The notes under the pieces were generated by a model that saw only the letters and a list, made by a program, of their open reading frames with translations, ran no database searches and was not told the DNA's origin. A DNA stretch of 64,000 bases, taken from contig NZ_JACHWZ010000001.1 in the NCBI RefSeq assembly GCF_014191725.1, forward strand, positions 186,001 through 250,000, given 5' to 3'. A program made the translations under genes and the position numbers. Positions 36,948 through 46,793 of the stretch are shown piece by piece (positions within the stretch are counted from its first letter, which is position 1; each line of letters begins with the position of its first letter). Source of the DNA: Microbulbifer rhizosphaerae. GTDB taxonomy: Bacteria > Pseudomonadota > Gammaproteobacteria > Pseudomonadales > Cellvibrionaceae.

Positions 36948-37601
36948 GTGACCGTATCGAATATCTACAGCCGAGTGGGTTTCCTGCCGCGGGTGAAAGC
37001 GATGGCCTGGGTGTTGCTGTTGGCCTGTTGGGCGCCTTTTGCCAGTGCCGCGCAGAACCCGTATGTCATGATCGAAGGGGTCTCCCAGAATCTGCTGGGA
37101 GTGATTCGCGCCAATGCCCAGTACATGAGCTCGGATCCCCAGCGCTATTACGGCGCAGTGGACAATGTATTGGAGCCGGTGGTGGATTTCGACTTCATCG
37201 CCCGCGGGGTGATGGGGCGCTACGCCAAGCAGGCCACCGCCGCACAGCGCTCGCGTTTTGCCAGCGCGTTCCGCAAGGACCTGGTGGCCACCTTTGCCCG
37301 CGGCGTGGCCAGCTTCGGTGAGATGGAGGTCAAGGTGGTCAATCCCGGTTCCGCCCCCGGCGGCAAACGGGTCAATGTGTTGCAGGAGGTGCGCAGCAGC
37401 GAGGGGGTTACCAAGGTCTCCTACACCCTGGTGCAGAATCGCTCCGGGCAGTGGAAGCTGATCAATGTGATCCTCAACGGGGTCAACCTGGGCAAGACTT
37501 TCCGCAGCCAGTTCGCCCAGGCGATGCAGACCCACGGTGATATCGACAAGGTGATCGCCAACTGGTCTGCGGCGGACAAGGTTGCCGACCAGGTCGGCTG
37601 A
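36948..37601 (+). CDS. mlaC: Periplasmic phospholipid carrier MlaC
   Basis: A soluble phospholipid shuttle between the outer-membrane MlaA complex and the inner-membrane MlaFEDB transporter. The 217-residue precursor starts on GTG at 36948 (GGGAG upstream) with a signal peptide ending near FASAA. The MlaC/Ttg2D fold is shown by DPQRYYGAVDNVLEPVVDFD, abbreviated family block, GVMGRYAKQATAAQRSRFASAF and the YTLVQNRSGQWKLINVILNGVNL region. The genes mlaF, mlaE and mlaD, normally just upstream, are absent: the 245-bp gap to yrbG holds no gene. mlaB is also missing downstream. Confidence 0.9.
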   Translation: MTVSNIYSRVGFLPRVKAMAWVLLLACWAPFASAAQNPYVMIEGVSQNLLGVIRANAQYMSSDPQRYYGAVDNVLEPVVDFDFIARGVMGRYAKQATAAQRSRFASAFRKDLVATFARGVASFGEMEVKVVNPGSAPGGKRVNVLQEVRSSEGVTKVSYTLVQNRSGQWKLINVILNGVNLGKTFRSQFAQAMQTHGDIDKVIANWSAADKVADQVG

Positions 37602-37695
37602 CCTGCAGTCGGTGCCGGACAGCGCAGTGACGGCTGCGCTGTCCGCTCAATTCCGCTACACTGCACGCCGTTTTCAAACCGACCAATCCCCGCCT

Positions 37696-37929
37696 ATGCA
37701 ACCTGAAGAAATCAAAGCCCTGATCGAGGGGCATATCCCCGAGAGCCATGCGGATGTCTCCTTCGAGGGCAGCCACCTGATAGTCACCGTTGTGAGTAGC
37801 GCCTTTGCTGGCCTCAGCCGGTTAAAAAAACAGCAGCTGGTATACGCGGCCCTGGGTGACAAGATCGCCGACGGTACCCTGCACGCGGTGCAGATGCAGA
37901 CTCTTACCCCGGAAGAAGCCGGTCAGTAA
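37696..37929 (+). CDS. ibaG: BolA-family protein IbaG
   Basis: A BolA-like regulator that pairs with monothiol glutaredoxin to hold a [2Fe-2S] cluster; in E. coli it is linked to acid stress. The 77 residues start at the ATG at 37696 and show the BolA core: HADVSFEGSHLIVTVVSSAFAGLSRLKKQQLVYAALGDKI, abbreviated by key residues, with the conserved histidine near the C-terminus in LHAVQMQTLTPEE. It lies between mlaC and murA in the usual order. Confidence 0.93.
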   Translation: MQPEEIKALIEGHIPESHADVSFEGSHLIVTVVSSAFAGLSRLKKQQLVYAALGDKIADGTLHAVQMQTLTPEEAGQ

Positions 37930-38035
37930 GCCGGCATCAGAATTGAAAAGGTCAATAAGGCGGCACAGGGATGTGCCGCCGCTGGCCGCAGGCCGGTCAA
38001 GTCAGACCGGCCAAGTTAAAAAGACGCGAGATTGA

Positions 38036-39298
<1,263 letters not shown>

Positions 39299-39344
39299 CC
39301 TGGGCGCGCGGAGCTCCAGCTCCGCTTGCGGGCCGCAGGCCCGC

Positions 39345-39373
39345 GGTGGATGCGCTGCGCCTATCCGCCCTCC
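39345..39373. repeat. Degenerate copy of palindrome family B
   Basis: GGTGGATGCGCTGCGCCTAT followed by CCGCCCTCC, similar to the left arm at 10439. It lies between murA and hisG. Confidence 0.55.
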
Positions 39374-39446
39374 ATAACCGGTAACAGGGCCGCCCCGATC
39401 TCGAACAGTGCGCCCCGGTCGTTAACGCTAAAAAACGATAACCGCT

Positions 39447-40076
39447 ATGCAAATTACCATCGCCCTCACCAAGGGTAGAATCTTGCAGGAAACCCTGCCG
39501 CTGCTCGCAGCTGCGGGGCTGGAACCGCTGGAGAATATCTCCAAGAGTCGCAAGCTGATTTTTCCGACCAACCAGCAAGGCGTGCGCCTGCTGATTCTAC
39601 GCGGCGTGGACGTGCCCACTTATGTGCAGCACGGTGCCGCGGATATGGGCGTGGCCGGCAAGGACACACTGCTGGAACACGTGGGGGACGGTGTCTATGA
39701 GCCGCTGGACCTGGGTATTGCCCGTTGCCGGCTGATGACTGCCGGGATCAAGGGAGCGGAACTGCCCCGCGGGCGCATCAAGGTGGCCACCAAATTTGTG
39801 CAGAGCGCCAAGCGCTATTACGCCGCCCAGGGGCGCCAGGCGGATATCATCAAACTCTATGGTGCCATGGAACTGGCGCCGCTGATGGAGCTGGCGGACG
39901 AGATCGTGGATATCGTGGATACCGGCAACACCCTCAAGGCCAACGGCCTGGAGGCCCGGGATACCATCGCCCAGATCAGCAGCCGGCTGATTGTGAACAA
40001 GGCGTCGATGAAAATGAAATACCAGCCCATCAACGCGCTGATTGAAAAGCTCAGCGCCGCCGTCAATAAACAATGA
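39447..40076 (+). CDS. hisG: ATP phosphoribosyltransferase catalytic subunit (short form)
   Basis: Condenses ATP with PRPP, the first step of histidine synthesis. At 209 residues it is the short HisG form lacking the C-terminal regulatory domain, so it needs a HisZ partner, which is not in the window. Motifs: [20 protein letters not shown] and the PRPP-binding [17 protein letters not shown]. It precedes hisD by 10 bp, forming a two-gene histidine operon. Confidence 0.95.
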   Translation: MQITIALTKGRILQETLPLLAAAGLEPLENISKSRKLIFPTNQQGVRLLILRGVDVPTYVQHGAADMGVAGKDTLLEHVGDGVYEPLDLGIARCRLMTAGIKGAELPRGRIKVATKFVQSAKRYYAAQGRQADIIKLYGAMELAPLMELADEIVDIVDTGNTLKANGLEARDTIAQISSRLIVNKASMKMKYQPINALIEKLSAAVNKQ

Positions 40077-40086
40077 CCAGTAAGCG

Positions 40087-41388
40087 ATGACCAATATTCG
40101 CCAGTTACACAGCCGGGATAAAGACTTCGACGCGCAACTGGAGCGGCTGCTGGCCTGGGAGTCCGTCGCCGATACCGGAGTAGAGACGACCGTTGCGGAA
40201 ATCCTGCAGCAGGTGCGCGAGCGCGGCGACGCCGCGGTGATCGAATACACCAACCGTTTCGACCGTCGCGAATTGCAAAGCGCGCAGGATTTTTGCCTGC
40301 CGTCGGAAGTACTGGCTGCTGCATTGGAGCGAATTTCCTCCACGGAGCGCGAGGCCCTGGAAGCGGCCGCCGTGCGGGTGCGCGAATACCACCAGCGCCA
40401 GTTGCAGCAGTCCTGGCAGTACACAGAGGCCGATGGCACTGTGCTCGGCCAGCAGATTACCCCCATGGAGCGGGTGGGTATCTATGTGCCCGGCGGAAAA
40501 GCCAGTTACCCCTCGTCTGTTTTAATGAATGCGATTCCGGCCGTGGTTGCCGGTGTCGACTGTGTGACCATGGTGGTGCCGGCGCCGGACAACCAGTTGA
40601 ACGACCTGGTACTGGCCGCCGCCGCCATCGCCGGAGTGGACCGGCTCTACACCATCGGCGGTGCCCAGGCAGTGGCGGCGCTCGCCTATGGCACCGGGTC
40701 CGTTGCGCGGGTGGATAAAATCGTCGGCCCCGGCAACATCTTTGTCGCCGCCGCCAAGCGTGCGGTGTTCGGCCAGGTGGCGATCGATATGATTGCCGGC
40801 CCCTCGGAAATTCTGGTGATCTGCGACGGCAAGACCGATCCGGACTGGGTCGCCATGGATCTGCTGTCCCAGGCGGAGCACGACCAGCAGGCCCAGTCAA
40901 TTCTGGTCAGCCCGGACAAAGACTTCCTTAAGGCGGTGGCGGATTCGTTGCAGAGGCAATTGGCGGAACTGCCGCGCCGGGATATCGCCGCTGAGTCCCT
41001 GGCCGGGCGCGGCGCACTGATCGCGGTGGAGAATCTCGATGAGGCGATCGTCCTGGCCAACCGCATAGCGCCGGAGCACTTGGAGGTTTCGGTGGAAAAC
41101 CCCGAGCGCTACCTGCCGCAGATCCGTCACGCCGGCGCCATCTTCCTGGGGCGTCACACCGCCGAAGCCCTGGGTGACTACTGTGCCGGCCCCAACCACG
41201 TGCTGCCCACCAGCGGCACCGCGCGCTTCTCGTCGCCACTGGGGGTGTACGATTTCCAGAAACGCAGCTCGGTGATCTATTGCTCGCCACGGGGAGCCGA
41301 CCAGCTCGGCCGTGTGGCCGCCACTCTCGCCCGGGGCGAGGGGCTTGAGGCGCACGCGCGTTCGGCGGAGTACCGGGTCAAGGAATAA
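40087..41388 (+). CDS. hisD: Histidinol dehydrogenase
   Basis: Performs the last two oxidations from histidinol to histidine with NAD+ and zinc. The 433 residues include the family signature [20 protein letters not shown], the catalytic EH pair in [14 protein letters not shown] and the zinc/histidinol site [19 protein letters not shown]. In pseudomonads hisC follows before algW; here hisC is absent and the next sequence is the tail of an unrelated broken gene. Confidence 0.96.
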   Translation: MTNIRQLHSRDKDFDAQLERLLAWESVADTGVETTVAEILQQVRERGDAAVIEYTNRFDRRELQSAQDFCLPSEVLAAALERISSTEREALEAAAVRVREYHQRQLQQSWQYTEADGTVLGQQITPMERVGIYVPGGKASYPSSVLMNAIPAVVAGVDCVTMVVPAPDNQLNDLVLAAAAIAGVDRLYTIGGAQAVAALAYGTGSVARVDKIVGPGNIFVAAAKRAVFGQVAIDMIAGPSEILVICDGKTDPDWVAMDLLSQAEHDQQAQSILVSPDKDFLKAVADSLQRQLAELPRRDIAAESLAGRGALIAVENLDEAIVLANRIAPEHLEVSVENPERYLPQIRHAGAIFLGRHTAEALGDYCAGPNHVLPTSGTARFSSPLGVYDFQKRSSVIYCSPRGADQLGRVAATLARGEGLEAHARSAEYRVKE

Positions 41389-41403
41389 AAGCCGGCTGCG
41401 GAG

Positions 41404-41489
41404 TTATTCGCTATCGGGGATTTTGGTCGCCTGCCAGGCCAGGGCCCGCCATTCGCCGTTGCGTTTCACAAAGGTGCCGGTGTTGTTTT
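41404..41489 (-). pseudogene. C-terminal remnant resembling an NTF2-like/DUF4440 protein
   Basis: Read on the minus strand, about 28 codons encode QNNTGTFVKRNGEWRALAWQ followed by ATKIPDSE and a stop. The pattern of a hydrophobic strand ending in KRNGEWRALAWQATK resembles the last strand of SnoaL/DUF4440 proteins. It begins directly after the degS stop codon, with no start or N-terminal part. I read it as the leftover end of a deleted gene; this is a weak family call. Confidence 0.4.
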
Positions 41490-41491
41490 GC

Positions 41492-42640
41492 TCAGCTGCG
41501 CCGCTGGGCTTTGGGTTTTTCCGACACAGTGGCGTTCACGGTGTTTTCTTCGCCGTTGCGGATAAAAGTGATCGACACGGTATCGCCGGGGCGCAGGGTG
41601 GCCATGGTGGCCATAGGGGCCACGGCGCGCCGGCCGTCGTTGATGGGAATGCCGTCGATATGGGTGATCACGTCGCCCGGCTTGAGCCCCGCTTTGTGCG
41701 CCGGCCCTTGGTTATAGATGGCGGTGACGACCACGCCGTTGCTGGAACTGAGGCCGAAGGAGCGCGCCAGCTGTGGATTCATAGGCTGGGCTTCGATGCC
41801 CAGCCAGCCGGGAACCACCTGACCGAACTCGATAATGTCCTGCATGACCTTGAGGGCAATGTTGGACGGTATCGCGAAGCTGATGCCGCCGGAGTAGCCG
41901 GACTGGTTGAGGATGGAAGTATTGATACCCAGCAGGCGACCGTGGGCATCCACCAGTGCGCCCCCGGAGTTGCCCGGGTTGACCGCGGCGTCGGTCTGCA
42001 GGAAATTCTGCAGGTAGCTGCCGGTGCCGCTATTTTCCAGGTAGCGGCCGGTGGCACTGATGATGCCCTGGGTCACCGTCTGGCCCACGCCGAAGGGGTT
42101 GCCGATGGCCAGTACTACGTCACCCACCTGGGCCTTCTCCGGCTCGCCCACCTCGATCACGGTGAGGCTGGGCAGGGTGATCTTCAGCACTGCCAGGTCG
42201 AAATTTGAGTCGCTGCCCACCACCTGGGCCTGGGCCTCGCGGCCGTCAGCCAGCAGAACCACGATGGCGTCGGCGCCGTCGACCACGTGGTGGTTGGTGA
42301 GGATATAGCCGTCGTCGCTGATGATGACCCCGGACCCCAGGTTGGACTGCATGCGCTCCTGCTGGGGCAGGTTCATGCTGTTGAACAGGCGCCGGAACAG
42401 CGGATCGTCGAACAGCGGGTGACGCCGCTGGGGCACCGCCTTGCGGGTGTAGATGTTGACCACTGCCGGGCCGGCGCGGTTGACCGCGTCGGCGTAGGAC
42501 ACCGGTCCTTCGGCCGCGCTGCCGGAGGGGCCCGCCGGCGCGTCGCGAAACTGCGGAAACAGCAATAACAGCGCCGCGGCGATTACCAGGCCAATACCGA
42601 CGGGCGCGATCCAGTCTTGCAGAAAACGTTGTAGGGACAC
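41492..42640 (-). CDS. degS: DegS/AlgW-type periplasmic stress-sensing serine protease
   Basis: A membrane-anchored trimeric protease that cleaves the anti-sigma factor RseA/MucA when its PDZ domain binds misfolded outer-membrane porin ends. Its 382 residues comprise one N-terminal membrane helix (VGIGLVIAAALLLLF), a trypsin-like domain with H118 (TNHHVVDG), D148 (NFDLAVLK) and S225 (NPGNSGGAL), and a single PDZ domain (about residues 270-360). The single PDZ and anchor separate it from DegP. Located after hisD like algW in pseudomonads, but convergent with hisD. Confidence 0.93.
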   Translation of the reverse strand: MSLQRFLQDWIAPVGIGLVIAAALLLLFPQFRDAPAGPSGSAAEGPVSYADAVNRAGPAVVNIYTRKAVPQRRHPLFDDPLFRRLFNSMNLPQQERMQSNLGSGVIISDDGYILTNHHVVDGADAIVVLLADGREAQAQVVGSDSNFDLAVLKITLPSLTVIEVGEPEKAQVGDVVLAIGNPFGVGQTVTQGIISATGRYLENSGTGSYLQNFLQTDAAVNPGNSGGALVDAHGRLLGINTSILNQSGYSGGISFAIPSNIALKVMQDIIEFGQVVPGWLGIEAQPMNPQLARSFGLSSSNGVVVTAIYNQGPAHKAGLKPGDVITHIDGIPINDGRRAVAPMATMATLRPGDTVSITFIRNGEENTVNATVSEKPKAQRRS

Positions 42641-42734
42641 TCTCGACTCCTCGATTTGACGCCATTATACATGGTGAGGAGTGGGTGCTCCCCTCTCCAC
42701 TTGCGGAAGAGGGGCTGCGGGCCACCACCAACCA

Positions 42735-42762
42735 TTGGTCATTCGCGCCCGATCCGTATAAT
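42735..42762 (+). promoter_or_regulatory. Candidate sigma-70 promoter of sat
   Basis: TTGGTC (42735-42740), 16-bp spacer, then a perfect TATAAT (42757-42762), about 45 bp before the sat start. The -35 is only half consensus. Confidence 0.5.
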
Positions 42763-42812
42763 GGGCGCCTCGAAATTCCCAACACGCCCTGAATCTATTC
42801 TCGGAGAACTCT

Positions 42813-44003
42813 ATGTCCCTGGTTCGTCCCCACGGCAGCGTCGAGCTGCAGCCCCGGTTTGTGTACGACAGCGAAAGGCATCACCAACTGATGCACGAGG
42901 CAGAGTCACTGCCGTCGATTGTGGTCAGCTCCGCGGCGGCGGCCAATGCGGTTATGCTGGGGGCGGGTTACTTCAATCCTCTGCACGGCTACATGAATCT
43001 GGCCGATGCCCTGAGTGTGGCGGAGTCCCTGCGCACCGTCGACGGTCTCTTCTGGCCCGTGCCGGTGGTGAATATGGTGGAAGATACCAGCGCGATCGAA
43101 GGCTGCTCCCGTATCGCACTGCGCGACCCCAATGTGGAGGGCAATCCGGTGCTGGCGATTATGGATGTACAGGCCGTCGAGACCGTGTCCGATGAGCAGG
43201 TGGATACCATAGCGGAGCATGTTTTCGGCACCCTGGACGACAGGCACCCCGGCGTGAACACTTTCAAATCCGCTGGCCGCCAGCTGATTTCCGGCCCCAT
43301 CGAAGTGCTGAACTTCAGTTATTTCCAGAGCGATTTCCCGGATACCTTCCGCACCGCAGTGGAAATCCGCAACGAATTCACCGAGCACGGCTGGAGCCGG
43401 GTGGTGGCCTTTCAGACCCGCAACCCCATGCACCGCGCCCACGAGGAGCTGTGCAAAATGGCTCTGGAGACGGTGGATGCCGACGGCGTGCTGATCCATA
43501 TGCTGCTGGGCAAACTGAAGCCGGGGGATATTCCCGCGCCGGTACGCGACGCCTCGATTCGCAAGATGGTTGAGCTGTATTTCCCGGCCAACACGGTGAT
43601 GGTGACCGGCTACGGTTTTGACATGCTCTACGCGGGCCCGCGGGAAGCGGTGCTGCACGCGGTGTTCCGCCAGAACTGCGGCTGCAGCCACCTGATCGTC
43701 GGCCGCGACCACGCGGGAGTGGGGGATTACTACGGCGCCTTCGATGCGCAGACCATCTTCGACGAGAAGGTCCCGGAGGGAGCGCTGGAAATCGAGATCT
43801 TCCGCGCCGATCACACGGCCTACTCAAAAAAATTGAATAGGGTGGTGATGATGCGCGACGTTCCGGACCACACCAAGGAGGACTTTATCCTGCTGTCCGG
43901 CACCAAGGTGCGTGAAATGCTGGGTGACGGTATTGCGCCGCCCCCGGAGTTCTCCCGTCCGGAGGTGGCTCAGATTCTGATGAATTACTACCAGAAGCAG
44001 TGA
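42813..44003 (+). CDS. sat: Sulfate adenylyltransferase, single-chain (Sat) type
   Basis: ATP sulfurylase: makes adenosine phosphosulfate from sulfate and ATP (or the reverse in sulfur oxidisers). The 396-residue protein belongs to the homo-oligomeric Sat family, unrelated to CysD/CysN. Motifs: Q201-TRNPMHRAH210, GRDHAGVGDYYG and LSGTKVREMLGDG. A clear ribosome-binding site CGGAG precedes the ATG. In pseudomonads the genes between algW and the zapG homologue are cysD and cysN, so Sat occupies exactly the place of the GTP-dependent enzyme. There are no aprAB or dsr genes nearby, so assimilation is the more likely role. Confidence 0.94.
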   Translation: MSLVRPHGSVELQPRFVYDSERHHQLMHEAESLPSIVVSSAAAANAVMLGAGYFNPLHGYMNLADALSVAESLRTVDGLFWPVPVVNMVEDTSAIEGCSRIALRDPNVEGNPVLAIMDVQAVETVSDEQVDTIAEHVFGTLDDRHPGVNTFKSAGRQLISGPIEVLNFSYFQSDFPDTFRTAVEIRNEFTEHGWSRVVAFQTRNPMHRAHEELCKMALETVDADGVLIHMLLGKLKPGDIPAPVRDASIRKMVELYFPANTVMVTGYGFDMLYAGPREAVLHAVFRQNCGCSHLIVGRDHAGVGDYYGAFDAQTIFDEKVPEGALEIEIFRADHTAYSKKLNRVVMMRDVPDHTKEDFILLSGTKVREMLGDGIAPPPEFSRPEVAQILMNYYQKQ

Positions 44004-44010
44004 TGGGTGA

Positions 44011-44050
44011 ACAATGACCAGTGGCGCCTTTGGGGGACACTGGTCATTGT
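44011..44050. terminator. Perfect inverted repeat between convergent sat and zapG
   Basis: Arms ACAATGACCAGTG (44011-44023) and CACTGGTCATTGT (44038-44050) are exact complements. It starts 8 bp after the sat stop and ends 10 bp before the zapG stop, so a bidirectional transcription stop is likely, although no T-run follows. Same CAATGACCA family as at 51593. Confidence 0.6.
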
Positions 44051-44059
44051 GATGTGGCA

Positions 44060-44518
44060 TCAGCGGCTCGCGGTGCCCTCGGCTTCTTCTTCCGTCCGGT
44101 CTTTTTCCAGGCCGAAATCCTCCGCCAGGGTGCCTTTGGCACCCGGCTCCTTGGGCGCCCAGTCCCGTGGTGGAGCTACTGTCAAATTCTCGTCATTGTC
44201 ACTCAGCTTGCCGCTGCCGGCCTCCAGCATCTGCCTGCCGATATCCTGGCTGGACAGGCGCACCGCGCTGTTGGCCAGGTATTCGTGCACTTCCCGATAG
44301 CTCTCGGTCAGGTTGTGAACTAGCTGGGCAGTCTGGTCAAAATGTTCATTGACCTGCAGTTGGAAGTCCTCCAGTTTGCTGTTGGCTTCGCGCAGGCGGA
44401 GCTCCAGTTCCTGGGTTCGATCAACGCCGTTGCGGCTGCGGACGGCCAGAAAGGCCAATAGGGCGCCCAGCGCCAGGCCGAGAGCAGCGGCCAGAATCAA
44501 TACCGATGTAGAGTGCAC
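44060..44518 (-). CDS. zapG: DUF1043 cell-division protein ZapG/YhcB
   Basis: An inner-membrane protein that coordinates division and envelope synthesis. With the GTG at 44518 (GAGGAG 9 nt upstream) it has 152 residues: one N-terminal membrane helix (STSVLILAAALGLALGALLAF), a coiled coil (TQELELRLREANSKLEDFQL, about residues 30-85), and an acidic flexible tail. The conserved YREVHEYLANSAVRLS block is present. It is divergent from zapE with a 429-bp gap that holds a large inverted-repeat element. Confidence 0.88.
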   Translation of the reverse strand: MHSTSVLILAAALGLALGALLAFLAVRSRNGVDRTQELELRLREANSKLEDFQLQVNEHFDQTAQLVHNLTESYREVHEYLANSAVRLSSQDIGRQMLEAGSGKLSDNDENLTVAPPRDWAPKEPGAKGTLAEDFGLEKDRTEEEAEGTASR

Positions 44519-44614
44519 GAAAACTTTCTCCTCAACTTTGACAATGACACCGACAGTCCGTGACGGTGCCGTCATTATACGCAATTCAGAGCCCGGCGTC
44601 GGTTTTGAGTGGCT

Positions 44615-44880
44615 AGTGTGGTGTAAGGCACTAAATGCGGTTATCAGAGCCCCCCAAAATGTTCACAGCAAGGCGCCGCTCGCAGGGAATGGCTCGCCCT
44701 TTTCAAGAGCGGCAACACGGCTGTGGGTCATTTTGGGGGGCTCCCTTCGGGCGGGCCGCTAAGCAGCCATCTGCGGCGTTGCATTTACTTGACGTAGAAC
44801 ACTACGCCAGCGCAAATGCGCCTTGCATCTGGCCGCTTAGCGGCCCGCTGATATCCGCATTTAGTGCCTTACACCACACT
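44615..44880. mobile_element. 266-bp non-coding element with perfect 26-bp inverted ends (MITE-like)
   Basis: Positions 44615-44640 (starting AGTGTGGTGTAAGGCACTAA) and 44855-44880 are exact reverse complements over 26 bp. Inside are two more perfect stems: GAGCCCCCCAAAATG (44647) with CATTTTGGGGGGCTC (44729), and GCGGGCCGCTAAGC (44751) with GCTTAGCGGCCCGC (44835). No reading frame is convincing. The element occupies most of the 429-bp gap between zapG and zapE; the rest of the gap shows nothing recognisable. Confidence 0.75.
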
Positions 44881-44947
44881 GGGCGCGCACTGGGAGAATT
44901 TGGTAGAGTGGCGCCCTTCGCAACCAGTCAGTCGGTTATTTCCGTAG

Positions 44948-46072
44948 ATGTCCCCATCCAACAGCCCGTTGCTTTCGCCCCTGGAGCGTTATCGGCGCGA
45001 TTTACAGCGCCCGGACTTCATTGCCGATCCGGCCCAGCAGGCTGCAGTCGAGCAACTGCAGGATTTGTACCGGCGCCTGCTGACGCAGGGGGAGGCGGGC
45101 GGCTGGCGGGAGCGCCTGCGCGCCATGTGGCGGGGGCAGGGGGGGCCGGAGCGGGGGCTCTATCTCTGGGGTGGCGTGGGTCGCGGCAAGACGTACCTGA
45201 TGGACGCCTTTTACGAGTCGCTTCCGTTTGAGCAGAAGCAGCGCACCCACTTCCACCGCTTTATGCGCGAGGTGCATCGGGAACTGAAGACCCTGGCGGG
45301 GGAGAGGAATCCGCTCGAAAAGGTAGCGGAGCGAATTGCCGGGCGGGTGCGGGTGCTCTGCTTCGACGAATTCTTTGTCTCCGATATCACCGATGCGATG
45401 ATTCTCGCCAACCTGCTCGACGCGCTGTTCCGGCGCGGCGTCACTCTCGTGGCTACCTCCAATATCGAGCCGGCGGGGCTGTACAGGGACGGCTTGCAGC
45501 GGGCTCGCTTCCTTCCCGCCATCGCTTTGCTGGAGCGGCACACCCGAGTGGTCAATGTGGATGGCGGTACAGACTATCGCCTGCGCGCCCTGGAGATGGC
45601 CGAGCTCTATCACTGGCCGCTGGACGATTCGGCGGACGTCAGCCTGGCCCGGAGTTTCGCCGGGCTGATGGTGGAGAGCTGCGAGGTGCAGGAGCAGGTG
45701 GACCTGGATATAGAGGGCCGGCACATCCGCGCGCTCAAAGTGGCGGATGACGTGGCCTGGTTCGACTTCAGTGATCTGTGTGACGGACCGCGCTCCCAGA
45801 ATGACTATATCGAGCTGGCCCGGGAGTATCACACCGTGCTGCTGGCCAATGTGCTGCGCTTCGACGAGCGTATGGAGGCTCAGGCGCGGCGCTTTATCAA
45901 CCTGGTGGACGAGTTCTACGACCGCTGCGTCAAGCTGGTAATCTCCGCCGAGGTACCGGCGGAGCAGCTGTACGGTGGGCGCCACCTGAAATTTGAGTTC
46001 GAGCGGACGGTCAGCCGGTTGCTGGAGATGCAGTCCCGGGAGTACCTGGCGCGGCCCCATAGGCCGGATTGA
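44948..46072 (+). CDS. zapE: Cell division ATPase ZapE (AFG1-like)
   Basis: An AFG1-family ATPase that acts on Z rings under stress. The 374 residues have Walker A G75-GVGRGKT82, Walker B VRVLCFDEFFVSDITDAM, abbreviated, the sensor segment TLVATSNIEPAGLYRDGLQR and the C-terminal VISAEVPAEQLY. It precedes rplM-rpsI by 278 bp, the usual order in gammaproteobacteria. Confidence 0.94.
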   Translation: MSPSNSPLLSPLERYRRDLQRPDFIADPAQQAAVEQLQDLYRRLLTQGEAGGWRERLRAMWRGQGGPERGLYLWGGVGRGKTYLMDAFYESLPFEQKQRTHFHRFMREVHRELKTLAGERNPLEKVAERIAGRVRVLCFDEFFVSDITDAMILANLLDALFRRGVTLVATSNIEPAGLYRDGLQRARFLPAIALLERHTRVVNVDGGTDYRLRALEMAELYHWPLDDSADVSLARSFAGLMVESCEVQEQVDLDIEGRHIRALKVADDVAWFDFSDLCDGPRSQNDYIELAREYHTVLLANVLRFDERMEAQARRFINLVDEFYDRCVKLVISAEVPAEQLYGGRHLKFEFERTVSRLLEMQSREYLARPHRPD

Positions 46073-46185
46073 GTTGGGATGGGCGCGGGAGGCCCAGGCT
46101 CTGTGGCGCTTCCGCCGGCAGGACCATCGCATCTCGCTTCTGTCCCGAGCTTGTAGCAAGCAGCCGTCCTTGGAGCGACCTCCGG

Positions 46186-46251
46186 CCCGGTCATCCTTGA
46201 CCGGGCGCGATACCGCGCAGCGAGCAGTGCTCGCTAAGCGCGCGGTCTCGC
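46186..46251. repeat. Two hairpins between zapE and the rplM promoter
   Basis: CCCGGTCA/TGACCGGG (46186-46205, TCCT loop) and a larger stem GCGATACCGCGC...AGCGAGCAGTGCTCGCT...GCGCGGTCTCGC (46207-46251). They end 13 bp before the -35 box of rplM and may end zapE transcription. Confidence 0.6.
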
Positions 46252-46263
46252 CCCAAAACCCGC

Positions 46264-46292
46264 TTGAAAAGCGTACACCTCTTGTGTACTAT
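46264..46292 (+). promoter_or_regulatory. Sigma-70 promoter of rplM-rpsI
   Basis: TTGAAA (46264-46269), 17-bp spacer, TACTAT (46287-46292), 59 bp before the rplM ATG. Near-consensus elements with ideal spacing, as expected for a ribosomal protein operon. Confidence 0.75.
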
Positions 46293-46350
46293 CCGCGCTC
46301 TTTTGTGGGACGGCCCTTTTGTTTTGGGGCCATATTGCAGGTTTTATAAC

Positions 46351-46779
46351 ATGAAGACATACAGTGCCAAGCCGGAAGCGGTAACACGCGACTGGTATAT
46401 TGTTGACGCTGCGGACAAGACTCTCGGCCGTATTTCCGCCGAGATCGCTACCCGTCTGCGCGGCAAGCACAAGCCTGAGTACACGCCCCACGTTGACACT
46501 GGTGATTACATCGTTGTGATCAACGCGGAAAAAGTGCGTGTAACTGGCAACAAAGCCAAGGACAAGATCTACCACAGCCACTCCGGCTACCCCGGTGGTC
46601 TCAAGTCCATCAGCTTTGAAAAGCTGGTTGAGAAAGCGCCCGAGCGCACCATTCAAAGCGCCGTAAAAGGTATGCTGCCGAAGGGTCCGTTGGGTCGCGC
46701 CATGTTCAAGAAGTTGAAGGTGTACAAAGGCAGCGAACATCCTCACGCGGCGCAACAGCCGATTGAACTGGCGATCTAA
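46351..46779 (+). CDS. rplM: 50S ribosomal protein L13
   Basis: An early-assembly 50S protein that binds 23S rRNA. The 142 residues, identical in length to E. coli L13, start [20 protein letters not shown] and include [17 protein letters not shown] and [19 protein letters not shown]. The ATG at 46351 is chosen because the upstream in-frame extension lies across the promoter. rpsI follows after 14 bp. Codon use is noticeably more biased than in neighbours, as in highly expressed genes. Confidence 0.98.
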   Translation: MKTYSAKPEAVTRDWYIVDAADKTLGRISAEIATRLRGKHKPEYTPHVDTGDYIVVINAEKVRVTGNKAKDKIYHSHSGYPGGLKSISFEKLVEKAPERTIQSAVKGMLPKGPLGRAMFKKLKVYKGSEHPHAAQQPIELAI

Positions 46780-46793
46780 ACGGAAATACTTTT

